The notes: a model not told the origin generated them from the letters alone. DNA of 34,015 nt from Paenibacillus silvae (GCF_014639235.1 NZ_BMFU01000016.1:1-34015); one strand, 5' to 3'. Shown: positions 1 through 8,165, numbered from the stretch's first letter. Program-made: numbers and translations.

Positions 1-197
1 GCGAAGAAAACAAGTATTCGGTATTAGCTACCGTTTCCGGTAGTTGTCCCAAGCTTGAGGGCAGGTTGCCTACGTGTTACTCACCCGTCCGCCGCTAAGT
101 ATCAAGGAAGCAAGCTTCCTATCCACTCCGCTCGACTTGCATGTATTAGGCATGCCGCCAGCGTTCGTCCTGAGCCAGGATCAAACTCTCCAATAAA
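1..197 (-). rRNA. 16S ribosomal RNA, 5' end (partial)
   Basis: The reverse complement holds the conserved start of bacterial 16S rRNA (GAGAGTTTGATCCTGGCTCAG, plus-strand positions about 170-190), then the V1 hairpin and the GCGGACGGGTGAGTAACACG segment. The gene runs off the left edge, so only about 197 bases of the 5' end are present. The mature 5' end is placed by analogy with Bacillus 16S, near TTTATTGGAGAG. Transcription is leftward, away from the rest of the window. Confidence 0.97.
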
Positions 198-400
198 GTA
201 TTGAAAAGAGCGATAAGCTCATTTTGAATCTGACGAGATTATAAATCTCATTGTTGTTCCAGTTTTCATACAGCCAGATGGCTTGCACCAAAAACCTTCA
301 CGTTCATTCTGCAAGCAGAATGATTACTCACTCGTTGTTCAGTTTTCAAAGATCAAACTTTTCTCCGTTACCGAAACTAGTTCGTTTCAGCAACTTTTAT

Positions 401-429
401 ATCTTATCATATCCGAACCAACTTTGCAA
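401..429 (-). promoter_or_regulatory. Candidate rRNA promoter P2
   Basis: On the minus strand TTGCAA (424-429) is followed after 17 bases by TAAGAT (401-406), about 200 bases upstream of the 16S start. Tandem promoters are normal for Bacillota rRNA operons. Weaker match than P1. Confidence 0.4.
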
Positions 430-513
430 GCTCTTTTTTTCAAGCTTCTTTGGAAGCTCTTTTGTAAGCTGCTTGCCGCACCGTGTAAACCGTGTTTTCT
501 TGGCCGGAATTAG

Positions 514-542
514 AATATACCATGTACAGATTTAGAATACAA
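514..542 (-). promoter_or_regulatory. Candidate rRNA promoter P1
   Basis: On the minus strand TTGTAT (537-542) is followed after 17 bases by TATATT (514-519), about 310 bases upstream of the 16S start. An A-rich stretch just upstream could act as an UP element. Assigned by eye from spacing and consensus. Confidence 0.5.
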
Positions 543-569
543 GTCCTTTTTTTGAAATATTAAAAGCGA

Positions 570-850
570 TCTAAATGAAAAGAACCAATGTAATACGTTA
601 GACTATTAACAGCATCACAACAACGTGATGGGTCATCTTGAAACTTATATCGCACAAAAGGTTGTTTTCAAACTGTGTGTCTTTATTGATTAACTGTTAC
701 TGAAGTTATCTCTTGAATATCTGTTGCGCTGCTTGCTCGGCAAGCTTAGCCCCTTCTATTTTCTCAACGTATATTCCCATATATAGATGAAACGATGTAT
801 CTGGATTGTAGCTCTTTGTTTTTTTCGCACAGGAACACTTTATAATAGAA
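570..850. other. Intergenic stretch, nothing recognised
   Basis: AT-rich DNA between the rRNA promoter region and the permease terminator. No convincing ribosome site with a reading frame, no tRNA, no clear repeat. Short frames here look accidental. Confidence 0.5.
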
Positions 851-854
851 GAAA

Positions 855-897
855 TAAAAAAGCGGAACCTCGATATCGTATCGAAGCTCCGCTTGCA
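855..897 (-). terminator. Terminator of the purine permease gene
   Basis: On the minus strand AAGCGGAGCTTCGAT pairs with ATCGAGGTTCCGCTT around a short loop and runs into TTTTTTA. It lies about 50 bases after the permease stop codon and fits an intrinsic terminator. Confidence 0.85.
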
Positions 898-944
898 TTA
901 TTAATGCGATCAGTCAATCCAGTCGATCTAAGTTATGCCTCCAC

Positions 945-2321
945 TTACTCTCCGCCAATAAATACGTAACGGCAAACGACGATAATAGCCAGTACCCACA
1001 TTAGCCAGTGTATTTTTACTTTGCGCTCTGTAACGAGGTTGCTGAACACGGCCAGAATGACGTAGGATACGATACCTGCGGAAATCCCGTTTGCAATCCC
1101 GCCTGTAAATGGCATCAGTACAATTGTAAGAAATGCAGGGAAAGCTTGAAGAAAGTCATCCCACTCAATGCTGCGAACCTGACTCATCATAAGCACACCC
1201 ACAATGATCAATGCCGGTGCTGTTGCAGCAGAGGGAACAACCAATGCGAGCGGTGCAATAAACAAAGCCAGAATGAACAGCAGACCTGTTGTTACCGAGG
1301 TCAAGCCTGTACGTCCGCCAGCTTCTACACCAGAAGCACTTTCAACATAAGCTGTAATCGTACTTGTACCCAGTGCCGCACCTGCGCTGACGCCGACTGC
1401 ATCGACGAGCATGGCTTTACCAATTGTTTTCTCACCTTTGGCTTTATCCTTCATGATGCCCATACGTGTCGCCGTACCAACCATCGTACCGAACGTATCA
1501 AACAACTCAACGAATGTGAAAATGAAAATAATTTCGAACAATCCAAGGCTGATGGCGCCTTTCAGATCAAGCTGTCCAACAGCCAGATCGCTGAAGTTAG
1601 GCAGCCAGCTTGCGCTGGACAGGCCACTCAGATTCGTTACCCCCATCGGAATACCGATCAGTGTTGTAGCTACGATCCCGATCAACAAAGCACCTTTTAC
1701 ACGCATAACCATAAGGATCGCGATCAGAAGCAAACCAATCAAAGCCAGTAGTGCGTCATGATGTGTTATAAAGTTGCCGAGGGACAGATTAAAGCTGCTG
1801 CCTGGAATCGGCTGGCTCAAATCTGCATCAGGTGCAACATTAACAGTTACTGCCACAAGGTTGGCGAGTTTGAAGCCGATGATAGTAATAAACAGACCGA
1901 TACCTACGGTTATCGCCATTTTAATGGATTGCGGAACTGCGACGAGCAGCATTTGACGAACTCGGGTTACCGTCAGAATAATGAATACGATACCGGAAAG
2001 GAATACAGCACCGAGTGCCGCCTGCCAGCTAATTGCACCATTGGAACTCAGAACCACAGTCATAAAGTATGCATTCAATCCCATACCCGGAGCGAGTGCG
2101 ATCGGAACGTTTACGAACAACCCCATAATAATAGTCATTAATCCGGCACCAACGGCTGTTGCAAAGAATACTGCATTGTCGGACATACCCGCTCCAGCTG
2201 AACCCAGGAACAATGTGTTTACAAAAAGAATGTAAGCCATTGTCATAAAGGTAGTCAGACCCGCAACAATCTCCGTTCTAACATTTGTTCCGTTTTCTTT
2301 GAGTTTAAAGAAACGATCCAT
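945..2321 (-). CDS. pbuG: NCS2 purine permease (guanine/hypoxanthine type)
   Basis: A 458-residue polytopic membrane protein of the AzgA/PbuG branch of the nucleobase-cation symporter-2 family. The N-terminus (RTEIVAGLTTFMTMAYILFV) and the segment NVPIALAPGMGLNAYF are typical of this branch, as is the conserved FVELFDTFGT region in the second half. Length matches the family. The ATG has a strong AAGGAGGAG site about 8 bases upstream. The gene stands alone between its own terminator and a purine riboswitch whose specificity base predicts guanine, so import of guanine or hypoxanthine is likelier than adenine. The symbol rests on family plus riboswitch; a paralogue such as PbuO cannot be excluded. 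Confidence 0.9.
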   Translation of the reverse strand: MDRFFKLKENGTNVRTEIVAGLTTFMTMAYILFVNTLFLGSAGAGMSDNAVFFATAVGAGLMTIIMGLFVNVPIALAPGMGLNAYFMTVVLSSNGAISWQAALGAVFLSGIVFIILTVTRVRQMLLVAVPQSIKMAITVGIGLFITIIGFKLANLVAVTVNVAPDADLSQPIPGSSFNLSLGNFITHHDALLALIGLLLIAILMVMRVKGALLIGIVATTLIGIPMGVTNLSGLSSASWLPNFSDLAVGQLDLKGAISLGLFEIIFIFTFVELFDTFGTMVGTATRMGIMKDKAKGEKTIGKAMLVDAVGVSAGAALGTSTITAYVESASGVEAGGRTGLTSVTTGLLFILALFIAPLALVVPSAATAPALIIVGVLMMSQVRSIEWDDFLQAFPAFLTIVLMPFTGGIANGISAGIVSYVILAVFSNLVTERKVKIHWLMWVLAIIVVCRYVFIGGE

Positions 2322-2447
2322 AATTCACTAACTCCTCCTTAGAGATGTTGAAGCTATATTGAAAAACGACAAATGACCCTGAGAAGTATTTTCCCCAGAG
2401 TTCAGCTTGACCAGAAGCAGGCACATTGCCTGTGAACCAAGAACAAA

Positions 2448-2496
2448 AAAAATTCTAATGTGCGCGGGTGATGTTCCACCGCAGTCATGTAGAATT
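2448..2496 (-). terminator. Riboswitch expression-platform terminator
   Basis: Downstream of the aptamer on the minus strand, AATTCTACATGACTGCGGTG pairs imperfectly with CACCCGCGCACATTAGAATT around GAACAT, then a run of eight Ts. This would stop transcription about 120 bases before the permease start codon when ligand is bound. Confidence 0.8.
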
Positions 2497-2517
2497 CATG
2501 TGCTTAGCCTGCTCCTC

Positions 2518-2583
2518 TTCGTAGCCAGATCATTAGGGTGATCTCGTAGAGACTCCCGGGCCATATCCCCAGGATTATACGAA
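2518..2583 (-). promoter_or_regulatory. Purine riboswitch aptamer, guanine type
   Basis: The minus strand shows the complete purine aptamer. P1 is TTCGTA (2578-2583) with TACGAA (2518-2523). The J1/2 TAATCC, the P2 loop GGATATGG, the J2/3 AGTCTCTAC and the P3 stem GAGATCA/TGATCT are all in order. The base just before the 3' P1 strand (equivalent of position 74) is C on the minus strand, which in this family pairs with guanine or hypoxanthine; U there would mean adenine. Together with the following terminator it is an OFF switch for the permease. Confidence 0.93.
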
Positions 2584-2616
2584 TTAGTATGCGCTATTTG
2601 TTTGTTTCCCATCACC

Positions 2617-2645
2617 ATTTTAGGAGCGGGCTTCTATTTTGTCAA
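2617..2645 (-). promoter_or_regulatory. Housekeeping promoter of the permease transcript
   Basis: Minus-strand TTGACA (2640-2645), 17-base spacer, TAAAAT (2617-2622), about 30 bases upstream of the aptamer. Near-consensus SigA promoter. Confidence 0.75.
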
Positions 2646-2807
2646 CGATAAAAACGAATGTTATATTCAAAACCTCCAAACAACGTTCGTATTATTTAAC
2701 AAATCAAACCATTACAGCGATTTACCACCCAATAAATTTAGGAGGTTCGTGATAGGTTCTCGTTAGCGAGAATAGAAGAAAAACTGTATAAATTCACCTA
2801 ATCACCT

Positions 2808-2888
2808 GAGAATGTAATATATGAAAAACCTTTCTATTACATTTCTCTGAAAGCGGTGTTATTATATATTATATATAATTTATAATAT
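2808..2888. promoter_or_regulatory. Candidate operator/promoter region of the SDR gene
   Basis: Upstream of the dehydrogenase lies an inverted repeat with arms GAGAATGTAATA and TATTACATTTCTC (2808-2847). A very AT-rich palindromic stretch follows (about 2867-2888). The second probably overlaps the promoter. A regulator site is plausible, and the convergent GntR gene is one candidate, but no known GntR consensus was recognised. Confidence 0.35.
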
Positions 2889-2912
2889 TTCATTTAAAAT
2901 GGAGGAATACAC

Positions 2913-3677
2913 ATGAATCGTTTATCAGGGAAAGTGGCTATTATTACTGGAGCAGGTAGTGGTATGGGTGCCGAGCAAGCTCGTTTATTTGCCAAAGAAG
3001 GTGCAAAAGTAATCGGTGGCGATATGAATACGGAAGGACTTCAAAACGTTATTGCTGAAATTAAAGCTGCTGGTGGTGAGGCGATCGGTGTCAAACTGAA
3101 TATTTCATCCCCCGAAGATTGGCAGTCCACAGTCAAAACAGCAGTCGAAACGTACGGTAAAGTGAATGTATTAGTAAATACCGCAGGGGTTGCCGGACCA
3201 TTTATAGCAAAAGCAGCCGAACATGATCCCGATGAATGGGATAAACTTCTGGCGATTAACCTCAAGGGCGCATTCCTGGGCAGTAAGTATTCTATTCCTG
3301 AGATGCTCAAAGCTGGTGGGGGTTCTATCGTAACGATCTCTTCAATCGCAGCTGCACTTGGGGGACAAGGTGGCACTGGATACGCCGCTGCCAAAGCTGG
3401 TCTGAGTGGTTTAACCAGAAATATTGCTGTAGATTACGGTAAAGATAATGTAAGGGCGAATGTTATTTTACCAGGCCAAATCAAGACGCCAATGTCTGCT
3501 GTACTTGAAACGGAAGAAGCTAAGGAAAGCAAACAGTACTACCTTAATAAAACTCCGCTGGGTCATTTCGGTGATCCAAGTGATGTCGCATATGCTGCTT
3601 TGTTTCTCGCCTCAGATGAATCCAAATTCATCACAGGTATTGAACTTCCTGTCGATGGCGGCGTAATGGCCAACTAA
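2913..3677 (+). CDS. Short-chain dehydrogenase/reductase (SDR)
   Basis: A 254-residue classical SDR, probably an NAD(P)-dependent oxidoreductase of the FabG/glucose-dehydrogenase type; substrate unknown. The N-terminal cofactor motif is ITGAGSGMG (about residues 11-19). The usual NNAG is NTAG here. The active-site serine lies in VTISSIAAA, with the YAAAK tyrosine/lysine pair near residue 155. The C-terminal FITGIELPVDGG signature is complete. The ATG has a GGAGG site 8 bases upstream. The gene is monocistronic, ends in a strong terminator and converges on the GntR gene, which may regulate it. Confidence 0.92.
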   Translation: MNRLSGKVAIITGAGSGMGAEQARLFAKEGAKVIGGDMNTEGLQNVIAEIKAAGGEAIGVKLNISSPEDWQSTVKTAVETYGKVNVLVNTAGVAGPFIAKAAEHDPDEWDKLLAINLKGAFLGSKYSIPEMLKAGGGSIVTISSIAAALGGQGGTGYAAAKAGLSGLTRNIAVDYGKDNVRANVILPGQIKTPMSAVLETEEAKESKQYYLNKTPLGHFGDPSDVAYAALFLASDESKFITGIELPVDGGVMAN

Positions 3678-3686
3678 CATCAAATC

Positions 3687-3738
3687 AAAAAGAGGATATC
3701 CCATTTCAACATATGTTGGAATGGAATCTCCTCTTTTT
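3687..3738 (+). terminator. Terminator between SDR and gntR (bidirectional)
   Basis: AAAAGAGGA, then CCATTTCAACAT pairing with ATGTTGGAATGG, then TCCTCTTTTTT. A long symmetric stem with A and T runs on both sides can serve both converging genes. Confidence 0.9.
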
Positions 3739-3805
3739 TCGTAGTAAGCAACTGTATGTTGGTAGCATGCACCTTATTAATGACACATATCGTCAGTACC
3801 CTATA

Positions 3806-4459
3806 CTAGAGACTTAGGGATTCTCTTGTCAGAACATCAAACGTTTTTTTGGCTAGCTCAAAGTTTGAGTTTAATAAAGCATCCACCATGTCGCCCACGT
3901 AACTATTACGTTTTCTGGTTTTTTCAATTTCTCCCCACATAATTTGAGAATATGCGTTGGTAATAAAGGTAATGTCGTAATAAAATTTTATAAAAGCTTT
4001 ATTATCAGCAACTTCAAATACATAACCACATAGTCGATGCAACTTCACAATATATTCAAGCAGATTTTCTCGTTCTAATTGTTCGTTTGTTTCCTGATAA
4101 TACTGCTTCAGGTTGTTGCGCTTGTTGTCATCCCATTTCGACATAGAATAATCCACAGCCAAGGCAAACAAATCAATTAAGGCATCGGTGTAATCATGCA
4201 ACTCTTTCGAGGAGATTGATTTTACTCTTACTCCTTTTCTAGGAAGCTTCTCTAACACACCAGTATTGAGCAAAATGTAGAACGCTTCTCGAACAGGAAT
4301 ATTACTCACATTCAATTCTTTGGCGATATTGGATTCAATTAGTCGAGTTCCTTGAGGCAGCTCTCTAGTAAATATTTTTTTAAAAATAAAATTAGCGATC
4401 TGATCAGGCAACGAATCCTTGTTACCTTTAATCATTGAAGAAAAATTGAAATTTTCCAT
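3806..4459 (-). CDS. GntR-family transcriptional regulator (FCD type)
   Basis: A 217-residue regulator. Residues about 18-80 form the winged helix of the GntR family; the pattern GTRLIESNIAKELNVSNIPV followed by REAF is diagnostic. The remaining helical C-terminal domain has the size and character of the FCD ligand-binding domain, usually bound to small organic acids; no effector can be named. The start is not certain: the ATG at 4459 has only a distant AAGGG site, and the next Met (residue 9) is possible. AT-rich like the SDR gene it faces. Confidence 0.85.
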   Translation of the reverse strand: MENFNFSSMIKGNKDSLPDQIANFIFKKIFTRELPQGTRLIESNIAKELNVSNIPVREAFYILLNTGVLEKLPRKGVRVKSISSKELHDYTDALIDLFALAVDYSMSKWDDNKRNNLKQYYQETNEQLERENLLEYIVKLHRLCGYVFEVADNKAFIKFYYDITFITNAYSQIMWGEIEKTRKRNSYVGDMVDALLNSNFELAKKTFDVLTRESLSL

Positions 4460-4866
4460 CGTCTATTTTGCTATCCCTTCCACATATAACAATGAATTCA
4501 AAAGCTTATTCTTTGCTTAATACTATAGGTAGAAAATTGGATCACGTCAAATTTCATCCAACACATTGGTGTGCACATGATCTATGGTCAGTCGTTTTTA
4601 TGCGTATATAAAAAACACTGCCAGCTTTATGCAAACAATGTTTCCAGATTTAACTGTAATATGAACTTCGGATTATAGGCTGGATCTGTACCTTTAAAGT
4701 AGCTTTATATTTGAACGTATGCCTCATTATTTTCAATCAACCGTCCTCCGGATCTACATCTCGGTTGCTACACGTCCTGTAGTTGTGCCTTCTGGTCGCT
4801 GGTTCGCACAGTGCTTGTAGTTGGTTCCGGAACTATAGGTTTGGTCGGAAGCTGAATCAGATGCAA
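4460..4866. other. Gene-free stretch left of the island
   Basis: No convincing gene. A minus-strand frame from TTG at 4866 to TAG at 4768 gives 32 Pro/Thr-rich residues and starts directly after the displaced guaA terminator. It may be residue of an old neighbour or chance. Confidence 0.4.
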
Positions 4867-4867
4867 T

Positions 4868-4916
4868 AAAAAACTCTCTTTTATCTGCAAAACAACGCAG
4901 ATAAAGAGAGTTTTTT
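4868..4916 (-). terminator. Displaced guaA terminator (left copy)
   Basis: Minus-strand ACTCTCTTTATCTGC pairs with GCAGATAAAAGAGAGT, followed by TTTTTTA. A related hairpin occurs at 9666-9716 beside the intact guaA, sharing the word AACAACGCAGATAAA. This extends the left/right duplication beyond the coding sequence. Confidence 0.8.
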
Positions 4917-4961
4917 ACTATCTAACTTTAAATTGATTAATGACAATAAAACTTTAACTCC

Positions 4962-5148
4962 CTACTCCCACTCGATCGTTGCAGGTGGTATGGAGGTTAC
5001 GTCATAGACAATACGGTTTACGTTGTCTACTTCGTTAACGATACGTACAGAGATTTTCTCCAATACGTCCCAAGGGATACGTGCCCAGTCGGCAGTCATA
5101 CCATCGATGGAAGTCACGGCGCGAATACCTACAGTGTAGGAGTAGGTG
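4962..5148 (-). pseudogene. guaA: Displaced 3' end of guaA (last about 62 codons)
   Basis: The minus strand encodes the end of GMP synthase from an Arg codon to the C-terminus PPATIEWE and a TAG stop. It aligns without gaps to 9822-10008 of the intact gene. By hand I count 21 differences in 187 positions: two in the stop codon, one Lys to Ile, and 18 synonymous. Homology ends abruptly at 5148/5149, and no start exists. This is the left boundary of the island, equivalent to an attachment-site repeat, not an expressed gene. Confidence 0.92.
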
Positions 5149-5246
5149 CGTATTATAGAGTTAATTACTATTCATTTTCCACGTTGTTCGGTATTTCAAT
5201 TGTAGCGGGTGAAATGACCAATTTCAATAGCTATTTAGATGAAAAT

Positions 5247-5264
5247 CCTCGTCATATGACGAGG
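5247..5264 (-). terminator. Candidate terminator of the Thoeris operon
   Basis: Perfect 18-base palindrome CCTCGTCATATGACGAGG followed on the minus strand by ATTTTC, about 45 bases beyond the thsB2 stop. The T-tract is short, so efficiency is uncertain. Confidence 0.45.
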
Positions 5265-5310
5265 CAGATGCGGCTGTATACTTACAAAATGTTCTTCATG
5301 TCAAAGAGGT

Positions 5311-5943
5311 TCACCAGAACGAAAATAAATCTTTTTTTACAGTCTTGGTGATGTTAAATTCATTTATTCGCTTACTTTTCTCATAAGCATTTTCAATATA
5401 TTTTTCGGGTTCGGACAAAAAATCCTTTTCGTTGATTAAAGCTATATACGATCCTTCTAAACTATTTACAGTCTCACATTGTGGACATGTAAATTCCGGG
5501 TCTTTGCGGTTAAATCTATTGTTGTTGATTATTTCGTACATCAAATCTTTATCTAGGTACCTATACCGGCAACCATCCGATGTAGTTATATATTTTTCAA
5601 TCCAATTAGTACTTCCATTGACCTCCTGAATTACACCTACAATTCCATTACTTCCCGAGGTACGGTCTTCTCTAGTAGTATTCTTGAGAGAATATTCAAG
5701 TTCCCAATCAATCCATTTACTCAGCTTTATATTCGGGGATATAACAACAATAGTAACAGAAGTATCAAAAATCATTTTTTTTAAATGATTTTTGATTGTA
5801 TCCGTCTTTCTATCTGTCAAGTCAGGCGAAGCACTGGTTTCCCCTTGATAAAAACGAGCATCATCACCAAGTGCTTTGATAATTCGATCTCTCGTTCCCT
5901 TCGCTTCACTGTATTTGTACGAAACAAATGTCTTTCGTGCCAT
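5311..5943 (-). CDS. thsB: Thoeris TIR-like protein ThsB2 (MTH538/DUF1863 type)
   Basis: A 210-residue cytoplasmic protein with an N-terminal TIR-like fold. KTFVSYKYSEAK is the first strand, TIVVISPNIKLSKWIDWELE a later strand and helix. Glu81 in WELE occupies the position of the TIR catalytic glutamate. The C-terminal third contains CPQC near residue 153 and no recognised fold. In Thoeris, TIR proteins sense infection and turn NAD into a cyclic ADP-ribose isomer that activates ThsA. The gene follows thsA by 18 bases with a GGGGGTG ribosome site, the third gene of the operon. It differs strongly from ThsB1, so the two may respond to different phages, as is known for Thoeris loci with several ThsB. 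Confidence 0.85.
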   Translation of the reverse strand: MARKTFVSYKYSEAKGTRDRIIKALGDDARFYQGETSASPDLTDRKTDTIKNHLKKMIFDTSVTIVVISPNIKLSKWIDWELEYSLKNTTREDRTSGSNGIVGVIQEVNGSTNWIEKYITTSDGCRYRYLDKDLMYEIINNNRFNRKDPEFTCPQCETVNSLEGSYIALINEKDFLSEPEKYIENAYEKSKRINEFNITKTVKKDLFSFW

Positions 5944-5961
5944 GTATCACACCCCCTGCTA

Positions 5962-7407
5962 TTACTTTTTTCTTTTTTCAAGCATATTCACAATTTCAAT
6001 TACAGTGTTAATCAATGCTTCGTCAGTCTGATTCACATCGCCCAGCAATTGATATTTATCTTTCAGCTCAGCATCTGGAACATACCGGTCAAAATCATTA
6101 AAAACAGTCTCCCATATTTTTTTAGCAGTAAAGTCCGTCGCACCAATGGGAATAGGTATTACGCCGTGATTCACGCTTATTTCAAACTCTTCAATCATGC
6201 CATTTGCTTCTATTACAGCACCTGTTGAACCATCGATTTTATTGCCAAACATGAAGACGGAAATCCCAACGTTTTGAATCATGTTATTTCTGTGTTTAGT
6301 CCATAATTCCTTTATAGGGATTTGACCAGTAGTATTTTGAGGAAAAGGTCTCGAAATCAGACGTTCTTCTACCCGCTGACTTCTCGTTTTATAGATTTCC
6401 TCCAGCGCACCCGAGATTACACAACTGCCGACTCCAAGACCAAAACCAGTTACAATATTGTTCCCGTTTTTGATTACCGCTTTACTGAGGTTGCTCGCGA
6501 ACTCTAAGCAGCGCTGCTCTCCCCAATTTCCATAGTCAGAGGCACTACCGGAAATAAATAAATTTCTTCTCTTATATTGCTGTTCCACTTCCTTGAGTAT
6601 GGCCGTTATATCCTCATATTGATTTACCAATAGCACTTTAATGCTATATCTTTTCAGATCATTCACTTTTAACTTCTGCTTTATCTCAGCATATAAAAAG
6701 TCCGACTCTTCCTTGAAATCACCTCGTTGCACTTGCTTCATAAAACAATAATGTGTGCGTTGATTCTGACCCAATAGGATTCTTATACGACTCAAAATAT
6801 ATTCCAAGTTGGGATCATCAAAACTAAATCCAATAAACAACATTGTTTTTGAAACGAGGTCTCCTTGAAGAGCCGTTGTAAATAACTGCCGCTTGTTGTT
6901 GTAATTTTCATAATCATCTTTAGTTAAAACGGCTTCATGAGGCAATGAAATATCCCCATGCATTTTATAAATCTTGGCATCACTATTCGGTTTTGTTACC
7001 GCTAGGTTTTCGGTCGTTATTTTCGAGTCGATTCTTTTTCCTTCAATCTTCAAGGCTTCCTCGATTAGATCATCATAGTTGGTTGTCCAATATGTATCTA
7101 TAGGCAGCCTTGCTAAAATTTTATGATTTTCGGTGATTTCGGCATCCTTTGTAAATTCGTCAATTAATGCTTGATTTATTTTCCCTCTATTTCCACCGTT
7201 CTCATTAACATGGTACTGCGCTACTGCTATAAGGTCACTTTCTTTATCAATATTTAAATTAATTTCTTCAGCGATATCTCGAAGCAGTTCCTTCCAGTTC
7301 ACAAATCCCGCAGGTTTAGACAATCCTGCGCCCGCAAATACAGCCGCATTAGACTCCTCAATAGCAGTTTTAAAAGTTTTCAGAAACTCCGCTATTTCTT
7401 TGCTCAC
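5962..7407 (-). CDS. thsA: Thoeris NADase ThsA (SIR2-SLOG)
   Basis: 481 residues from a GTG start; Bacillus cereus ThsA has about 476. The SIR2 domain fills the N-terminal half: AAVFAGAGLSKPAG binds NAD, and the catalytic pair is Asn110 in TTNYDD and His150 in KMHGD. The SLOG domain (about 282-470) starts at LFISGSASDYGNWGE and contains IVTGFGLGVGSCV, which in this family binds the cyclic ADP-ribose signal. On activation the enzyme depletes NAD and aborts infection. Start choice: AGGAGG lies 9 bases before GTG at 7407. The upstream ATG at 7416 has no spacing and the TTG at 7431 overlaps the thsB1 stop. Middle gene of the operon. Confidence 0.95.
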   Translation of the reverse strand: MSKEIAEFLKTFKTAIEESNAAVFAGAGLSKPAGFVNWKELLRDIAEEINLNIDKESDLIAVAQYHVNENGGNRGKINQALIDEFTKDAEITENHKILARLPIDTYWTTNYDDLIEEALKIEGKRIDSKITTENLAVTKPNSDAKIYKMHGDISLPHEAVLTKDDYENYNNKRQLFTTALQGDLVSKTMLFIGFSFDDPNLEYILSRIRILLGQNQRTHYCFMKQVQRGDFKEESDFLYAEIKQKLKVNDLKRYSIKVLLVNQYEDITAILKEVEQQYKRRNLFISGSASDYGNWGEQRCLEFASNLSKAVIKNGNNIVTGFGLGVGSCVISGALEEIYKTRSQRVEERLISRPFPQNTTGQIPIKELWTKHRNNMIQNVGISVFMFGNKIDGSTGAVIEANGMIEEFEISVNHGVIPIPIGATDFTAKKIWETVFNDFDRYVPDAELKDKYQLLGDVNQTDEALINTVIEIVNMLEKRKK

Positions 7408-7427
7408 CAGTTTCATCCTCCTCAAAT

Positions 7428-7940
7428 TCAAGATTCAAACCAATTGGCTAAATGAACCCCTCGTGATTCCCCTTGTTTTATAACATACCAGTTGCCATCA
7501 TATGATTGTTCAATATAGTTGTAGATTCCATAGTATTCTCGCTCGTCCCATGTTCCTTCATTTTTCACAAGCGGAAGAATTGCAATTTTATTTAGACCCT
7601 TTACACCATCGGCTAGCCCAAGCTCCCATGGTATCCAAATTGATCGAATACTCCCTGGTGTCGCCAGCAGTACAAATTTATTAGAGCGGTTGATTCTTTG
7701 TTTCAGCTTCTGGGCCGTCTCAGACGATGTTTGGCTAGGCATACTATGGTCAAGCCAGTCAACATAAGTTCTTTGGCCGAATTGCGCCAAAAAACCTACT
7801 GCCTGTTTTACTTCCTGCTCGTCATCATGACGATGGGACAAGAAAACCGTATTTGAAGTACTGAATTGGTAATTTTCATTAAGAGACTTTTGAATCGACT
7901 GAGACATATTGTTCAACTTATTGAATGTTAGGTACGACAT
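7428..7940 (-). CDS. thsB: Thoeris TIR protein ThsB1
   Basis: A 170-residue single TIR domain. TVFLSHRHDDE (about 31-41) is the first strand and loop, TYVDWLD the second, and FVLLATPGSIRSIWIPWELG carries the putative catalytic Glu106. No membrane segment. The ATG has AGGAGG 6 bases upstream. It is the first gene of the Thoeris operon and its stop lies just before the thsA start, so translation may be coupled. Role by family: infection-triggered synthesis of the cyclic ADP-ribose signal read by the ThsA SLOG domain. Confidence 0.9.
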   Translation of the reverse strand: MSYLTFNKLNNMSQSIQKSLNENYQFSTSNTVFLSHRHDDEQEVKQAVGFLAQFGQRTYVDWLDHSMPSQTSSETAQKLKQRINRSNKFVLLATPGSIRSIWIPWELGLADGVKGLNKIAILPLVKNEGTWDEREYYGIYNYIEQSYDGNWYVIKQGESRGVHLANWFES

Positions 7941-7981
7941 AGAAATCCTCCTCTTTTCGACTGTTGGCTATACTTACTCAA

Positions 7982-8011
7982 ATGATATTGTTCATTGGAA
8001 AGTCATTACAA
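7982..8011 (-). promoter_or_regulatory. Candidate Thoeris operon promoter
   Basis: Minus-strand TTGTAA (8006-8011), 18-base spacer, TATCAT (7982-7987), about 40 bases upstream of thsB1. Moderate consensus match. It lies in the divergent gap shared with the HU-like gene. Confidence 0.4.
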
Positions 8012-8165
8012 TTCTATTATCGCTAATCACCTTATCTTTGAAAAGGGCAAAAGTATTACGACATTTGATTCTCTTGGTCCATAAATAGTGCTAAAACTGA
8101 CTCCATATAGATTAAGGATTAAAATAAAAGTATGTAAAAATACATTCTTTTATGGGGTGCACTTC

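Noticed and set aside
251..535. Plus-strand frame of 94 codons upstream of the 16S gene
   Set aside because: No ribosome site, overlaps the rRNA leader and both candidate promoters, and low-complexity Phe/Ser composition.
1008..1751. Plus-strand frame of 247 codons inside the permease gene
   Set aside because: Antisense shadow of the NCS2 permease; Cys/His/Gln-rich composition is an artefact of the opposite frame.
4962..5148. Second working guaA gene
   Set aside because: Only the last 62 codons are present, with no start, ATPase or amidotransferase domain.
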